A stretch of DNA of 64,000 bases. Origin: CAWCUZ01 sp963798795. Lineage in GTDB: Bacteria; Acidobacteriota; Vicinamibacteria; Vicinamibacterales; SCN-69-37. The stretch is from the NCBI GenBank assembly GCA_963798795.1, contig CAWCUZ010000001.1, forward strand, positions 2,356,001-2,420,000, in the 5' to 3' direction. The number at the start of each line of letters is the position of its first letter. Position 1 is the first letter of the stretch. The translations under genes and the position numbers were made by a program. This document shows positions 53,614 through 62,299 of this stretch, piece by piece. The notes under the pieces are model-generated. The model worked only from the letters and a program-made list of their open reading frames with translations. It ran no database searches and was not told the DNA's origin.

Positions 53614-56312
53614 CGCCGGCCTCTCCGCCGCCGAGGTCTTGGCCGCCAGCGCCGAATCCGGCGTGGCCGACGCCGCCGCGGCTCGCCCAGCGGCTCGTCC
53701 GCCTGACGGCGCGCGACCCGCACTGGAGCGACGTCCTGCTGGGCGATCTGCGCGAGGAGTTCGCGGTGCTGGCGGAACGCCGCGGTCCCGCGGCTGCGCG
53801 CCGCTGGTACTGGCGACAGGCGCTCACGCTCACTGCCGCCGCGCTCGGCCAGGTGGCGGCCATCGTGCCTCGATCGGGAGAACGGCCCATGCGTACGCTC
53901 GCCAACGAACTTCGACTCGCCGCTCGCACACTTCGCCGCCAGCCCTTCGTCACCGCCATCGTCGTGCTGACTCTGGCCCTGGCGCTGGGATCCAACGCGG
54001 CGACGTTCGGGATGATCGACGCGCTCGTCCTCCACCCGTTCACGATTCCGGACGTGGACCGGCTCGTGCTGCTGTCGGAGAACACCGCCGCCGATCCCTA
54101 TCCGCGCGAGTCGGTGTCGGCGGCGAACTTCATCGACCTGAAGGCGCAGATCGGCGGGCTCGATCGCGTGTCGGCGTTCCTGTGGTGGGACGTCAACCTG
54201 GCCGGCGGCAACCGGCCCGAGCGGATTCAGGGTTTCACGGTCTCGGGTGACTTCTTCTCGACGGTGGGCGCGGTCGTCGAACGCGGCCGGCTCCTGCAAC
54301 CGCGGGACATGGTGCCGGGCCGGGGCCGCGTCGCGGTGATCAGCGACGGCCTGTGGCGCCGCCGATTCGGCGCCGATCCCGGCGTCATCGGCCGGTCGAT
54401 CCGGCTGGGCGGCGAGCCGTACGAGGTCGTCGGCGTCACGCAGCCGGGATTCGATTTTCCGCAGGGGGCGGAGGTCTGGGCGCCGCTCGTCTTTACGGCG
54501 GCCGAGGCGGCGAACCGGACGGGGCGATACCTCACCGTCATCGGACGTCTCGCGCCCGGCGTCTCGCGCGGGCAGGCGGCCGGCGAGATCTCTCAAGTCT
54601 ACGCGCGGGTGTCGGCCGCACATCCGGACGCCAACCGCGGCCACACCCTCGTCGTGCGCAGCTTCACGGAGGGCATGATCGATATCGGCTTACCGCAGAT
54701 CCTGGGGCTGTGGCAGGCAGCGGCCGCGCTCATCCTCCTGATCGGCTGCGCGAACATCACGAGCCTGCTGCTCGCCCGCGGCGCCGAGCGCCAGCGCGAG
54801 CTGGCGCTTCGCCTGGCGATCGGCGCGGGGCGCGCGCGCATCATCCGTCAATTGCTGGGCGAGAGTCTGCTGCTGGCTGCGCTGTCTCTGCCGGCCGCGC
54901 TCGGCGTGGCCGTGGTGATCTTCCGGCTGATCCAGGCGGCGATGCCGGCGGAGCTGATCCGCTTCGTGCCGGGCTGGAACCACATGGGCGTCGACCCGCG
55001 CCTGCTGCTCTTCACGACGGTCGCGGCGATGGCGACGGTGCTGCTGTCCGGCCTGCTGCCGGCGATGCAGTCGTCGCGCCCGGCGCTCACGACGGCGCTC
55101 AAGGACGGCGGCCGCTCCGGCTCCGGCGGCCCGGCGCGCAGCCGGCTGCGCCGCGGCCTGGTCGCCGCGGAAATCGCGCTGGCGCTGCCGCTCCTCGTCG
55201 TCTCGGGCCTGGCCGCGCTCGGCAGCCAGCGGTTCGCAAGCGGACCGCAGGGCTACGATCCGGACGGCCTGTATCTCACGCGCGTCGTCCTGCCCGAGGC
55301 CACCTATCCGGACGCCGATGCGCGCCGGCGGTTCACCGATGGATGGATCCGCGAAGCCGCCGTGATTCCCGAGGTCGAGCGTGTCGCCACCACGTCGGTG
55401 GCGCCCGCAACCGACACGAACCAGTCGCGGTATCTGGCCATCGACGGGCGGGCGTCGGACCCGGCGGATGAGCAGGCCGTCAACTTCCGGGCCGTCTCGC
55501 CCGCCTACTTCGCGACCATGCGGATCCCCGTGCTGGCGGGCCGGTCCGTCGAGGACCGGGACCGGGACGACAGCGAGCCGGTGGCGGTGATCACGCAGTC
55601 GATGGCGCAGCGCTACTGGCCCGGGCAGTCGCCGCTCCAGCACCAGATCCGCCTCGGCCGGAATGCCCCCCGGTGGCTCACCGTCGTCGGGGTCGTGGGC
55701 GATACGGTGGACGACTGGTTCGACCGGCGCCGCACACCGACGGCGTTCGTGCCCGTGGCCCAGGACCCGCAGACGACCGTGATGCTCGTCGCGCGCACGC
55801 CCGGCGACCCCGGCTCGCTCGCTGCGCCGCTTCGCGCCGCCCTGGCTCGCGTCGATCCCGACCAGGCATCGTTCAATGACATGACGATGCGCGAGGCGAT
55901 CTACGTGCGGACGACGGGCCTGCGCTTCATCGGGAATCTGATGGCGGCGTTCGGTCTGCTGGCGCTCGCGCTCGCGGCCTTCGGGATCTACGCCGTCATG
56001 GCGCACTCCGTCGCGCAGCGCCGTCACGAGATTGGCATCCGGATGGCGCTCGGTGCGACGCCGCGCGGCGTGCTCTGGAGCACGATGGCGAGCGGCGTCC
56101 GTCTGACCGCCATCGGCGCTGCCATCGGGCTGCTCGCGGCCATCGCGCTGGCGCGACTCATGGAAAGCGTGCTCTTCGGCGTCGTCTCGGCGGAGCCGTC
56201 GCTGTTCGTCGCCGTCACCGCGGGCCTGGCAGGCATCGCCATGCTGGCGAGTCTGCTGCCGGCCCGGCGCGCGACGCGCGTGGATCCGGTCGTCGCGATC
56301 CGGGGAGAGTAG
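53610..56312 (+). CDS. ADOP-type ABC transporter permease (two MacB_PCD-FtsX modules)
   Basis: 900 residues from a TTG that overlaps the padR stop (TTGA). The N-terminal prefix domain has RLVRLTARDPHWSDVLLGDLREEF, the usual ADOP pre-domain. Two MacB periplasmic cores are separated by FtsX helices (ALILLIGCANITSLLLARGAERQRELALRLAIGA), and the protein ends with HSVAQRRHEIGIRMALGA and RVDPVVAIRGE. Same organisation as 45620-48259; sequence is diverged, so duplication is old. No ATPase gene adjacent. Confidence 0.94.
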   Translation: MTPASPPPRSWPPAPNPAWPTPPRLAQRLVRLTARDPHWSDVLLGDLREEFAVLAERRGPAAARRWYWRQALTLTAAALGQVAAIVPRSGERPMRTLANELRLAARTLRRQPFVTAIVVLTLALALGSNAATFGMIDALVLHPFTIPDVDRLVLLSENTAADPYPRESVSAANFIDLKAQIGGLDRVSAFLWWDVNLAGGNRPERIQGFTVSGDFFSTVGAVVERGRLLQPRDMVPGRGRVAVISDGLWRRRFGADPGVIGRSIRLGGEPYEVVGVTQPGFDFPQGAEVWAPLVFTAAEAANRTGRYLTVIGRLAPGVSRGQAAGEISQVYARVSAAHPDANRGHTLVVRSFTEGMIDIGLPQILGLWQAAAALILLIGCANITSLLLARGAERQRELALRLAIGAGRARIIRQLLGESLLLAALSLPAALGVAVVIFRLIQAAMPAELIRFVPGWNHMGVDPRLLLFTTVAAMATVLLSGLLPAMQSSRPALTTALKDGGRSGSGGPARSRLRRGLVAAEIALALPLLVVSGLAALGSQRFASGPQGYDPDGLYLTRVVLPEATYPDADARRRFTDGWIREAAVIPEVERVATTSVAPATDTNQSRYLAIDGRASDPADEQAVNFRAVSPAYFATMRIPVLAGRSVEDRDRDDSEPVAVITQSMAQRYWPGQSPLQHQIRLGRNAPRWLTVVGVVGDTVDDWFDRRRTPTAFVPVAQDPQTTVMLVARTPGDPGSLAAPLRAALARVDPDQASFNDMTMREAIYVRTTGLRFIGNLMAAFGLLALALAAFGIYAVMAHSVAQRRHEIGIRMALGATPRGVLWSTMASGVRLTAIGAAIGLLAAIALARLMESVLFGVVSAEPSLFVAVTAGLAGIAMLASLLPARRATRVDPVVAIRGE

Positions 56313-56384
56313 ACGGTCGGCTCTCGGCGTTCGCGGCGTCCGAGAATCACACGGAGGCTCGTCGACGAACCTATAATCCGGTGG

Positions 56385-57869
56385 ATGATGAGACTCCTTC
56401 CGCTCACGACGGCACTCCTCATGCTCATCGGCGCGGCGGCGCTCGCCGCCCGCACGGTGCAGGACGATCCGCTGCTGCAGCGCGCGCGGCGGCTCCTGCA
56501 GGACGTGCCCGTCATCGACGGACACAACGACTACCCGTGGCAGGTGCGCGAGAAGGCGGGCGGCGATCTCGACAGGCTCGACATCCGCCAGCCGCAGCCC
56601 GGCATCATGACGGACATCCCGCGGCTCGAGGCGGGCGGCGTCGGCGGGCAGTTCTGGTCCGTGTACGTCCCGGCTGAACCTGAGGAGCGTCACGGGCAGT
56701 CCGCCGTGACCGCCACGCTCGAGCAGATCGACATCGTCCACCAGATGATGACGAAGTACGCCGACAGCATGGCGCTGGCGCGCACCGCGGACGACGTCGA
56801 GCGGATTCAGCAGAGCGGACGCTTGGCGTCGCTCATCGGCGTCGAGGGCGGCCACTGCATCGACAACTCGCTCGCGGTGCTGCGGACGTTCTACGCGATG
56901 GGCGCGCGCTACATGACGCTCACGCACAGCCTGAACACGCCGTGGGCCGACTCGGCGACCGACAGGCCGGCGCACGACGGCCTGACGCCGTTCGGCGAGT
57001 CGGTCGTGCGCGAGATGAACCGCCTTGGCATGCTCGTCGACCTCAGCCACGTGTCGCCAGCGACGATGGCCGACGCGCTGCGGGTGACGTCGGCGCCCGT
57101 GATCTTCTCGCACTCGTCGGCGCGCGCCCTGACGGACGTTCCGCGCAACGTGCCGGACGACATCCTGCGCCAGGTGCCGGCCAACGGCGGCATCGTGATG
57201 GTGACGTTCGTCACGGGCTTCGTCTCGCAGGCGGTCGCCGATTACGGCACCCGCGAAACGGCGCAGCGTCAGCTCCTGTCCGCGGCGCCGGGATCGACGG
57301 CCGACGCCGTCACGCGCGCGCTCGACGAATGGCATCGCGCCCATCCCTCGCCCCGGGCGACCCTCGCCCAGGTGGCCGACCACATCGACCACGTGAAGCA
57401 GATCGCCGGCATCGACCACATCGGCCTCGGCAGTGACTTCGACGGCATTACCAGCGTGCCGGTCGGACTCGAGGACGTCTCCACCTACCCGGCGCTCATC
57501 GCCGAGCTCCTGCGCCGAGGCTACTCGGACGACGACATCCACAAGATCGCGGGGCGGAACATCCTGCGCGTGATGCGCGCCGTCGAGGGGAAGGCGGGGA
57601 CACAGGGTCAGGCCCACACGCCGCCGGTCGGCACACCGTTCGGACCGCGAATCGTGGCGACGCACCCGTCAATCCCTCGCCGCGCGCGAACGTCTGACGC
57701 GCACCTGCTTCGGCTGAACAACGCTGGTCAGCGCCAGCGCGCTCCGCGGCTCTTCGGACCTGCGGCCTCTGGGCCCACGTGGTGGAAGTTCGCCTCGACC
57801 ATGGCGTCCATCAGCTCACGGCGCTCGGCCAGGCCGATCGACGCGTCGGTCCGGAACGACAGCGGGTAG
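56385..57869 (+). CDS. M19 membrane dipeptidase, C-terminal tail abnormal
   Basis: Signal peptide, then the M19 renal-dipeptidase-like fold: zinc ligands in VIDGHNDYPWQ, IGVEGGHCIDNSL, LVDLSHVSPATM, VIFSHSSARALTDVPRN and GLGSDFDG. The family end KIAGRNILRVMRAVEG falls near residue 404. The remaining ~90 residues run antisense through a radical SAM fragment and are unlikely to be native, so the stop was probably displaced by an indel near 57600. A perfect TATAAT (56372-56377) ends 7 nt before the ATG, indicating a leaderless transcript. Confidence 0.9.
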   Translation: MMRLLPLTTALLMLIGAAALAARTVQDDPLLQRARRLLQDVPVIDGHNDYPWQVREKAGGDLDRLDIRQPQPGIMTDIPRLEAGGVGGQFWSVYVPAEPEERHGQSAVTATLEQIDIVHQMMTKYADSMALARTADDVERIQQSGRLASLIGVEGGHCIDNSLAVLRTFYAMGARYMTLTHSLNTPWADSATDRPAHDGLTPFGESVVREMNRLGMLVDLSHVSPATMADALRVTSAPVIFSHSSARALTDVPRNVPDDILRQVPANGGIVMVTFVTGFVSQAVADYGTRETAQRQLLSAAPGSTADAVTRALDEWHRAHPSPRATLAQVADHIDHVKQIAGIDHIGLGSDFDGITSVPVGLEDVSTYPALIAELLRRGYSDDDIHKIAGRNILRVMRAVEGKAGTQGQAHTPPVGTPFGPRIVATHPSIPRRARTSDAHLLRLNNAGQRQRAPRLFGPAASGPTWWKFASTMASISSRRSARPIDASVRNDSG

Positions 57870-58132
57870 CCGTTGCGCTGTTGCCAGCCGGCCAGCTCGC
57901 GCACCATCTCGAGCGCGAGCTCGTGGTTGCCCATGAAGTTGTCGTCCGCGAGAAACACCGGCTTGCGCCAGCCCAGGCGGCGCAGCGCGTCGAGCTCCTC
58001 CAGGATGCGCGCGGGCGGCTTCGTGCGGGGCCGCCGGCCGGAGATGGTGATGATGTCGCAGAACTCGCACTGGAACGGGCAGCTGCGAGCGAACTGCATC
58101 GCCATCGTCAGGCAGGCGTCCCTGTCGAGCAA
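57728..58132 (-). pseudogene. Truncated B12-binding-type radical SAM protein
   Basis: 134 residues carrying the radical SAM cluster motif in ARSCPFQCEFCDI (C-x3-C-x2-C) and RRPRTKPPARILEELDAL, FLADDNFMGNHELAL, typical of HpnJ-like or DUF4070 proteins of about 450 residues. The N-terminal cobalamin-binding domain is absent and the C-terminus breaks off at EANFHHV. A GGAGGAGG sequence precedes the TTG start, so the piece may still be translated. A deletion remnant or an assembly junction. Confidence 0.7.
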
Positions 58133-58147
58133 GTCGTCGCCTCCTCC

Positions 58148-60316
58148 TCAGGGGTCCCCAGGTTCGACGAACGCGCGGTCGTCCGTCAACTTGTGTCGAG
58201 GCAACTGCACGCGAAAGCAGGCGCCCCGGCCGGGCCCGGCGCTCTCCGCCCGGACGCTGCCGCCGTGGGCCTCGACGAGCGCCCGCGTGATCGCCAGGCC
58301 AAGACCGAGGCCGCCATGCGTGCCGGCTCCTTCTCCCTGCGCGAACGGTTCGAAGATCGCGGGGAGCATCGCCGGATCGATGCCAGGCCCGGTGTCGGTG
58401 ACAGCGATTTCCACGACCTCCGGCGTCGCACGCGTCGTGACGTCCACGCGTCCGCCGTCGGGCGTGAACTTGACCGCGTTTCCGAGCAGGTTGGTCAGCA
58501 CCTGCTGGAGGCGGTGGCCGTCGCCGTCGACGACCGCCGGATCCCCGGCGCGCACCGACACATCGATGCGCTTGGCCTCGGCCGCCGCCGCGACCGATTC
58601 GACCGCGCCGACCACGAGCCGGTCGACCTCGAGACGCGTCCACTCCAGGCGGATCCGTCCGGTCGCCAGCGCCGACACATCCAGCAGATCCTCGATGAGC
58701 CGGGCCTGCGCGCGGGCGTTGCGCTCGATGATCTCGACTGCGCGGCGCGCGCGATCCGATCCCGGCGGCTCACCGGCGAGCACGTGCGCCCAGCCGAGCA
58801 CGACGTTGATCGGCGTCCGCAACTCGTGCGAGACCATCGCCAGAAACTCGTCCTTCAGGCGATTCGTCTCTTCCGCCTGTTCGCGCGCGGCGCGTGCGGT
58901 GGCCAGCTCCGCCAGCTCCTGCTCGGCGCGACGCCGTTCGGTGATGTCCTGCCCGGTACCGGACATGCGGATCACGCGGCCGTCCCGCGAGCGCACGACC
59001 TGGCCGTGTGCCGCGACCAGCCGTTCCAACCCGTCCGGACGGATGATGCGGTGCTCGTAGGCGAACGGCTGCCCGTCCAGGACGGCGCGCGACACGGTCT
59101 CGTCCACGAAATCGCGGTCCGCGGGATGGACGCGCGCGATGAAATCCTCGTAGCTGGGCCGCGTCCCGGGTTCGGCGCCGTAGATGCGGCAGAGCTCGTC
59201 TGACCACCACACGCTGTTCGGCTCCACGTCCCAGATCCAACTGCCGAGGTGGGCGACGGCCTGGGCTTCGACCAGCCGCTGTTCGCTGTCGCGCAGCGCG
59301 GCTTCCATGTCCTGCCGCTGCAGGTTCTCGGCGAGCAGCGCGGCGTTGGCTCGGCGCAGTTCCTCGGTGCGCGCGGCGACGCGATGCTCGAGGTCCACCT
59401 GCATCCGGCGCTCCACGTACACCAGCGACGCGACGATGAACCCCGCGAGCGCGACGACGGCAGTGAACGTCTGCGCGAGCAGCAGCGACTCGTTCTGCGA
59501 GGGGCGGACGAACGGGCCGAGCCCATGCAGCGTCCCCCAGATGGCCACCGCCGACATCAGGAGCGTGGTCAACGCGGCATCGCGGCGGCCGAACCGCAGC
59601 GCCGCCCACAGCACGATCGGCAGGCAGAGATACCCGAGCGGCTCGTTGGGATTCAGGACCGTGCGCCCGCCGAACACGACCAAGGCCACCGCAAAGTCGG
59701 TTGCGTAGACCGCCGCCCATTCCACCCGCCGGGCCGTCGTCAACGTGATGGGCCGGCCGGTCATCCAGAAGACGATCAGCGGACCGAACAGTACGGCGCC
59801 CACGGCGTCGCCAACCCACCATGTCAGCCACACGGTGCCGGCCGCGCCGGGCGCCGCCGAGCCGCTGAGGAGGAGCGTCGCGGTACCGATCGATGCGCCG
59901 ACGGCCGTCGCCACCACGCCGCCGAAGACGGCGAACTGCACGACGGCCAGTGGTCCCTCGAGCAGGCGCCCGCGCTGTGCGCGCCTGATGAGCGTTGCGC
60001 CGACCAGCGCCTCGAGGGTGTTGCCGGCGGCAATGGCCAGTGAGGCGACCGGCGCGCCCGAGAGCGTGAGGTTGGCGAGAAACGCCCCCAGCGCGACGCC
60101 CGGCCACAGCGCACGGCCGCCGAGCAGCAGCGCCGCGAGGGCAATGCCGGTCGGCGGCCACACGGCCGTGGTGCTCTGGTTGACCGTCGCGAGGAGCAGC
60201 CCGGCCCGCGCGAGCGCGAGGTAGACGGCGGCGAGCGCCGCGATATTCAGAACGGCGCGCGCCCGCGACCTGACGGCTCGGTGCTCGCGCTCGGCGATTC
60301 CACTCGACGATGGCAT
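58148..60316 (-). CDS. Sensor histidine kinase with MASE1 membrane domain and PAS domain
   Basis: 722 residues. Eight or so helices of a MASE1 sensory domain (to about 300) with NQSTTAVWPPTGIALAALLL, a short coiled coil, a PAS/PAC domain (about 350-460; SWIWDVEPNSVWWSDELCRIYG), then HisKA with the phospho-acceptor His about 497 in VSHELRTPINVVLGW and HATPase with LTNLLGNAVKFTPDGG, DTGPGID and GGLGLGLAI. It follows a CheY-like regulator gene by 39 bp on the same strand. Confidence 0.93.
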   Translation of the reverse strand: MPSSSGIAEREHRAVRSRARAVLNIAALAAVYLALARAGLLLATVNQSTTAVWPPTGIALAALLLGGRALWPGVALGAFLANLTLSGAPVASLAIAAGNTLEALVGATLIRRAQRGRLLEGPLAVVQFAVFGGVVATAVGASIGTATLLLSGSAAPGAAGTVWLTWWVGDAVGAVLFGPLIVFWMTGRPITLTTARRVEWAAVYATDFAVALVVFGGRTVLNPNEPLGYLCLPIVLWAALRFGRRDAALTTLLMSAVAIWGTLHGLGPFVRPSQNESLLLAQTFTAVVALAGFIVASLVYVERRMQVDLEHRVAARTEELRRANAALLAENLQRQDMEAALRDSEQRLVEAQAVAHLGSWIWDVEPNSVWWSDELCRIYGAEPGTRPSYEDFIARVHPADRDFVDETVSRAVLDGQPFAYEHRIIRPDGLERLVAAHGQVVRSRDGRVIRMSGTGQDITERRRAEQELAELATARAAREQAEETNRLKDEFLAMVSHELRTPINVVLGWAHVLAGEPPGSDRARRAVEIIERNARAQARLIEDLLDVSALATGRIRLEWTRLEVDRLVVGAVESVAAAAEAKRIDVSVRAGDPAVVDGDGHRLQQVLTNLLGNAVKFTPDGGRVDVTTRATPEVVEIAVTDTGPGIDPAMLPAIFEPFAQGEGAGTHGGLGLGLAITRALVEAHGGSVRAESAGPGRGACFRVQLPRHKLTDDRAFVEPGDP

Positions 60317-60355
60317 GGCGGCATCCGGCCGCCGGCGCGTGCGTCGTCTGTGCCG

Positions 60356-60757
60356 CTACGGCTGCTTCGCTTCGGACCGGCCCAGCACCCGCGCGATGGC
60401 GGAGACCAGCTCGGGCGGCAGGCACGGCTTGACGATGACGACGTCGCAGCCGACTTCTCGTGCACGGTCCGCGTGGCCGGGGAGCGCGTGGCCGGTCACG
60501 GCCACGACGGGGATATGTTGCGTCCGCACGTCGGCCTTCAAGAGGCGCGTGGCTTCCCAGCCATCGACGTGCGGCATCGACATGTCCATCAGGATCAGAT
60601 CGGGCGACAGCTCGACGGCCCGATCGAGAACCTCCCGTCCGTCCTTCGCCTCGGCCGCACGGTAGCCGTTCATCCGCAAGTACTCGCAGAACAACTCGCG
60701 CGCGTCCGAAAAATCGTCCGCAACCAGAACGAGGGGCGATTCAGAACGCGTGCTCAC
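60356..60757 (-). CDS. CheY-like response regulator
   Basis: 133-residue receiver domain with no output domain: acidic pair VLVADDFSD, phospho-Asp in LILMDMSMPHVDGW, Thr in VAVTGHALPG and Lys in VIVKPCLP. Likely the partner of the MASE1 kinase downstream. Confidence 0.93.
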   Translation of the reverse strand: MSTRSESPLVLVADDFSDARELFCEYLRMNGYRAAEAKDGREVLDRAVELSPDLILMDMSMPHVDGWEATRLLKADVRTQHIPVVAVTGHALPGHADRAREVGCDVVIVKPCLPPELVSAIARVLGRSEAKQP

Positions 60758-60862
60758 GCGAGTGCACCCCCGGGGGAACTTCAGAACTATACGTCAGGTC
60801 CTTGCGCCCTGCCGCCGAAATGAGCCGGTTCGAAGCGATACCTGACGACCGCCTGACGGTGG

Positions 60863-61561
60863 TCAGCCGCCGAGTGTGTCAATCAACGCGCCGATCTCGC
60901 CAGGCGACCTGACTGCCCATTCACCGGCCTGAAGCACCACCGGCGCGCGGAGCTCCCCGAAGCCGTAGCGCGCGAGGCAGAAGCGGACGCCGGCAGCGCG
61001 GGCGGTGGCGGCGTCGATGTCGGAGTCGCCGACGTGGAGCGTCGACGTCGGGGCAACGCCGGCCTGTGCGATGAGGTGGCGCAGACCGGCCGGGTCCGGC
61101 TTGCGCGGGAAGCCCGAGTCGCCGCCGATGAGCCATCGAAAGAACGGCGACAGTCCGAAGGCGTCGATCAGCCTCTTCGACGGTGCTTCCGGCTTGTTCG
61201 TGAGCACGCCGAGCCTGTTGCCCGCGGCCGCCGCGGCGCGTACGACGTCGACGATGCCGTCGTACGGCCGGGTGTGCACGAGCAGGCGCGCGTCATAAAG
61301 GGACCGGAAGCGCGCGAGCGCCTCGTCCACGGGTGTTGCCTCGAGTCCGGCCGCCGCGAGCGCGCGCTCGACCAGCGTGCGCGCGCCCTCCCCCACCATC
61401 GCGGCGACGCGATCGACCGGCAGCGGCGACGCGCCATAGCTCTCGAGCGTGAGGTTCGTCGCGTCCGCCAGATCGCGGCGCGAGTCCACGAGCGTCCCGT
61501 CCAGGTCGAAGACAATGAGGCACGGGCCGTGCACGGCGCCCATCGTACTGGGTTCTGGCAT
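60863..61561 (-). CDS. gph: Phosphoglycolate phosphatase (HAD family)
   Basis: 232 residues: motif I FDLDGTLVDSR, motif II GVLTNKPEA, motif III Lys in GFPRKPDP and motif IV VGDSDIDAATARAAG. It removes phosphate from 2-phosphoglycolate formed in DNA repair or oxygenation. The start could also be the ATG at 61543. Confidence 0.9.
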   Translation of the reverse strand: MPEPSTMGAVHGPCLIVFDLDGTLVDSRRDLADATNLTLESYGASPLPVDRVAAMVGEGARTLVERALAAAGLEATPVDEALARFRSLYDARLLVHTRPYDGIVDVVRAAAAAGNRLGVLTNKPEAPSKRLIDAFGLSPFFRWLIGGDSGFPRKPDPAGLRHLIAQAGVAPTSTLHVGDSDIDAATARAAGVRFCLARYGFGELRAPVVLQAGEWAVRSPGEIGALIDTLGG

Positions 61562-61594
61562 TCCTGCCTGCCGTCGATCCCTGCCCGATGCGGC

Positions 61595-62035
61595 TCAGGA
61601 CTCGGCGGTCTCCTGCGCCGAGACCGCCTGCCAGCGCCCGTCAATTCTGACGAAGACATCGATGAAGCGCAGCCGCATCACCACGGCTCCCTCGGCGGTC
61701 GTGATGGTGTTCAAGCCGGTGACGATGCCAGTGTCGCCGTGGACGCGCACCTGCTCGTCCGACAGGGTCTGACCGACGTCGGGCGGCGCGACCGACCCGC
61801 GCAGGGCCTCCGCCCGGGACAGCATCTGCCCGCGGTAGGTGACGTGGACGAAGTCCTTCGCGAGCAGACGATCGAGCGTCGCGATGTCGCGGTTCCGGAT
61901 GGCCTGCATCCAGGTCGTTTCGAGAGCGCGCAACCGGGCCGCGGTGTCGGGCTGAGCGCCGGCTGACGCAGCAGCCTGATGAACCGCCGCGGCCATCACG
62001 GCAACGAAGACAGCAGCGACCACCGTGCGTGGCAT
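61595..62035 (-). CDS. Secreted NTF2-like (DUF4440) protein
   Basis: 146 residues with a signal peptide (VAAVFVAVMAAAVHQAAA). The body is an NTF2-like cone: LRALETTWMQAIRNRDIATLDRLLAKDFVHVT and RLRFIDVFVRIDGRWQAVSAQ are typical of DUF4440/SnoaL. Enzymatic role unknown. The much longer minus-strand frame above it is antisense to the BNR gene and is rejected. Confidence 0.88.
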   Translation of the reverse strand: MPRTVVAAVFVAVMAAAVHQAAASAGAQPDTAARLRALETTWMQAIRNRDIATLDRLLAKDFVHVTYRGQMLSRAEALRGSVAPPDVGQTLSDEQVRVHGDTGIVTGLNTITTAEGAVVMRLRFIDVFVRIDGRWQAVSAQETAES

Positions 62036-62083
62036 GAGGCCTCCTTCCGGTCCGTACATCATCGGGTCACGCGCCGAGCTTCG

Positions 62084-62182
62084 GGGACGGGACTTTTTTC
62101 CACAGAAACGGCTGTGCCGGTGCCAGAGGTTGCCGACCTCTGGCACCGCGGAGGCCGTTTCTGTGGAAAAAAGTCCCGTCCC
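62084..62182. repeat. 99-bp near-perfect palindrome (REP-like)
   Basis: Two 47-nt arms (62084-62130 and 62136-62182) pair at 42 of 47 positions around a 5-nt centre. The arm begins GGGACGGGACTTTTTTCCAC and ends GGTGCCAGAGGT. All five mismatches are clustered at 62113-62118. It sits between divergent genes. The T-run inside each arm also makes it a possible bidirectional terminator. Confidence 0.92.
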
Positions 62183-62299
62183 TGAAGCGCCCCACCCTCC
62201 GGGCGCGTAAACGTACGATTCGGAGGCCCGGCTCCCCGGCCCTCCACTCGAGACGATTGTTTCCGACCATCCTTCACGGCTTTCTTCCGGGGGTACCGC

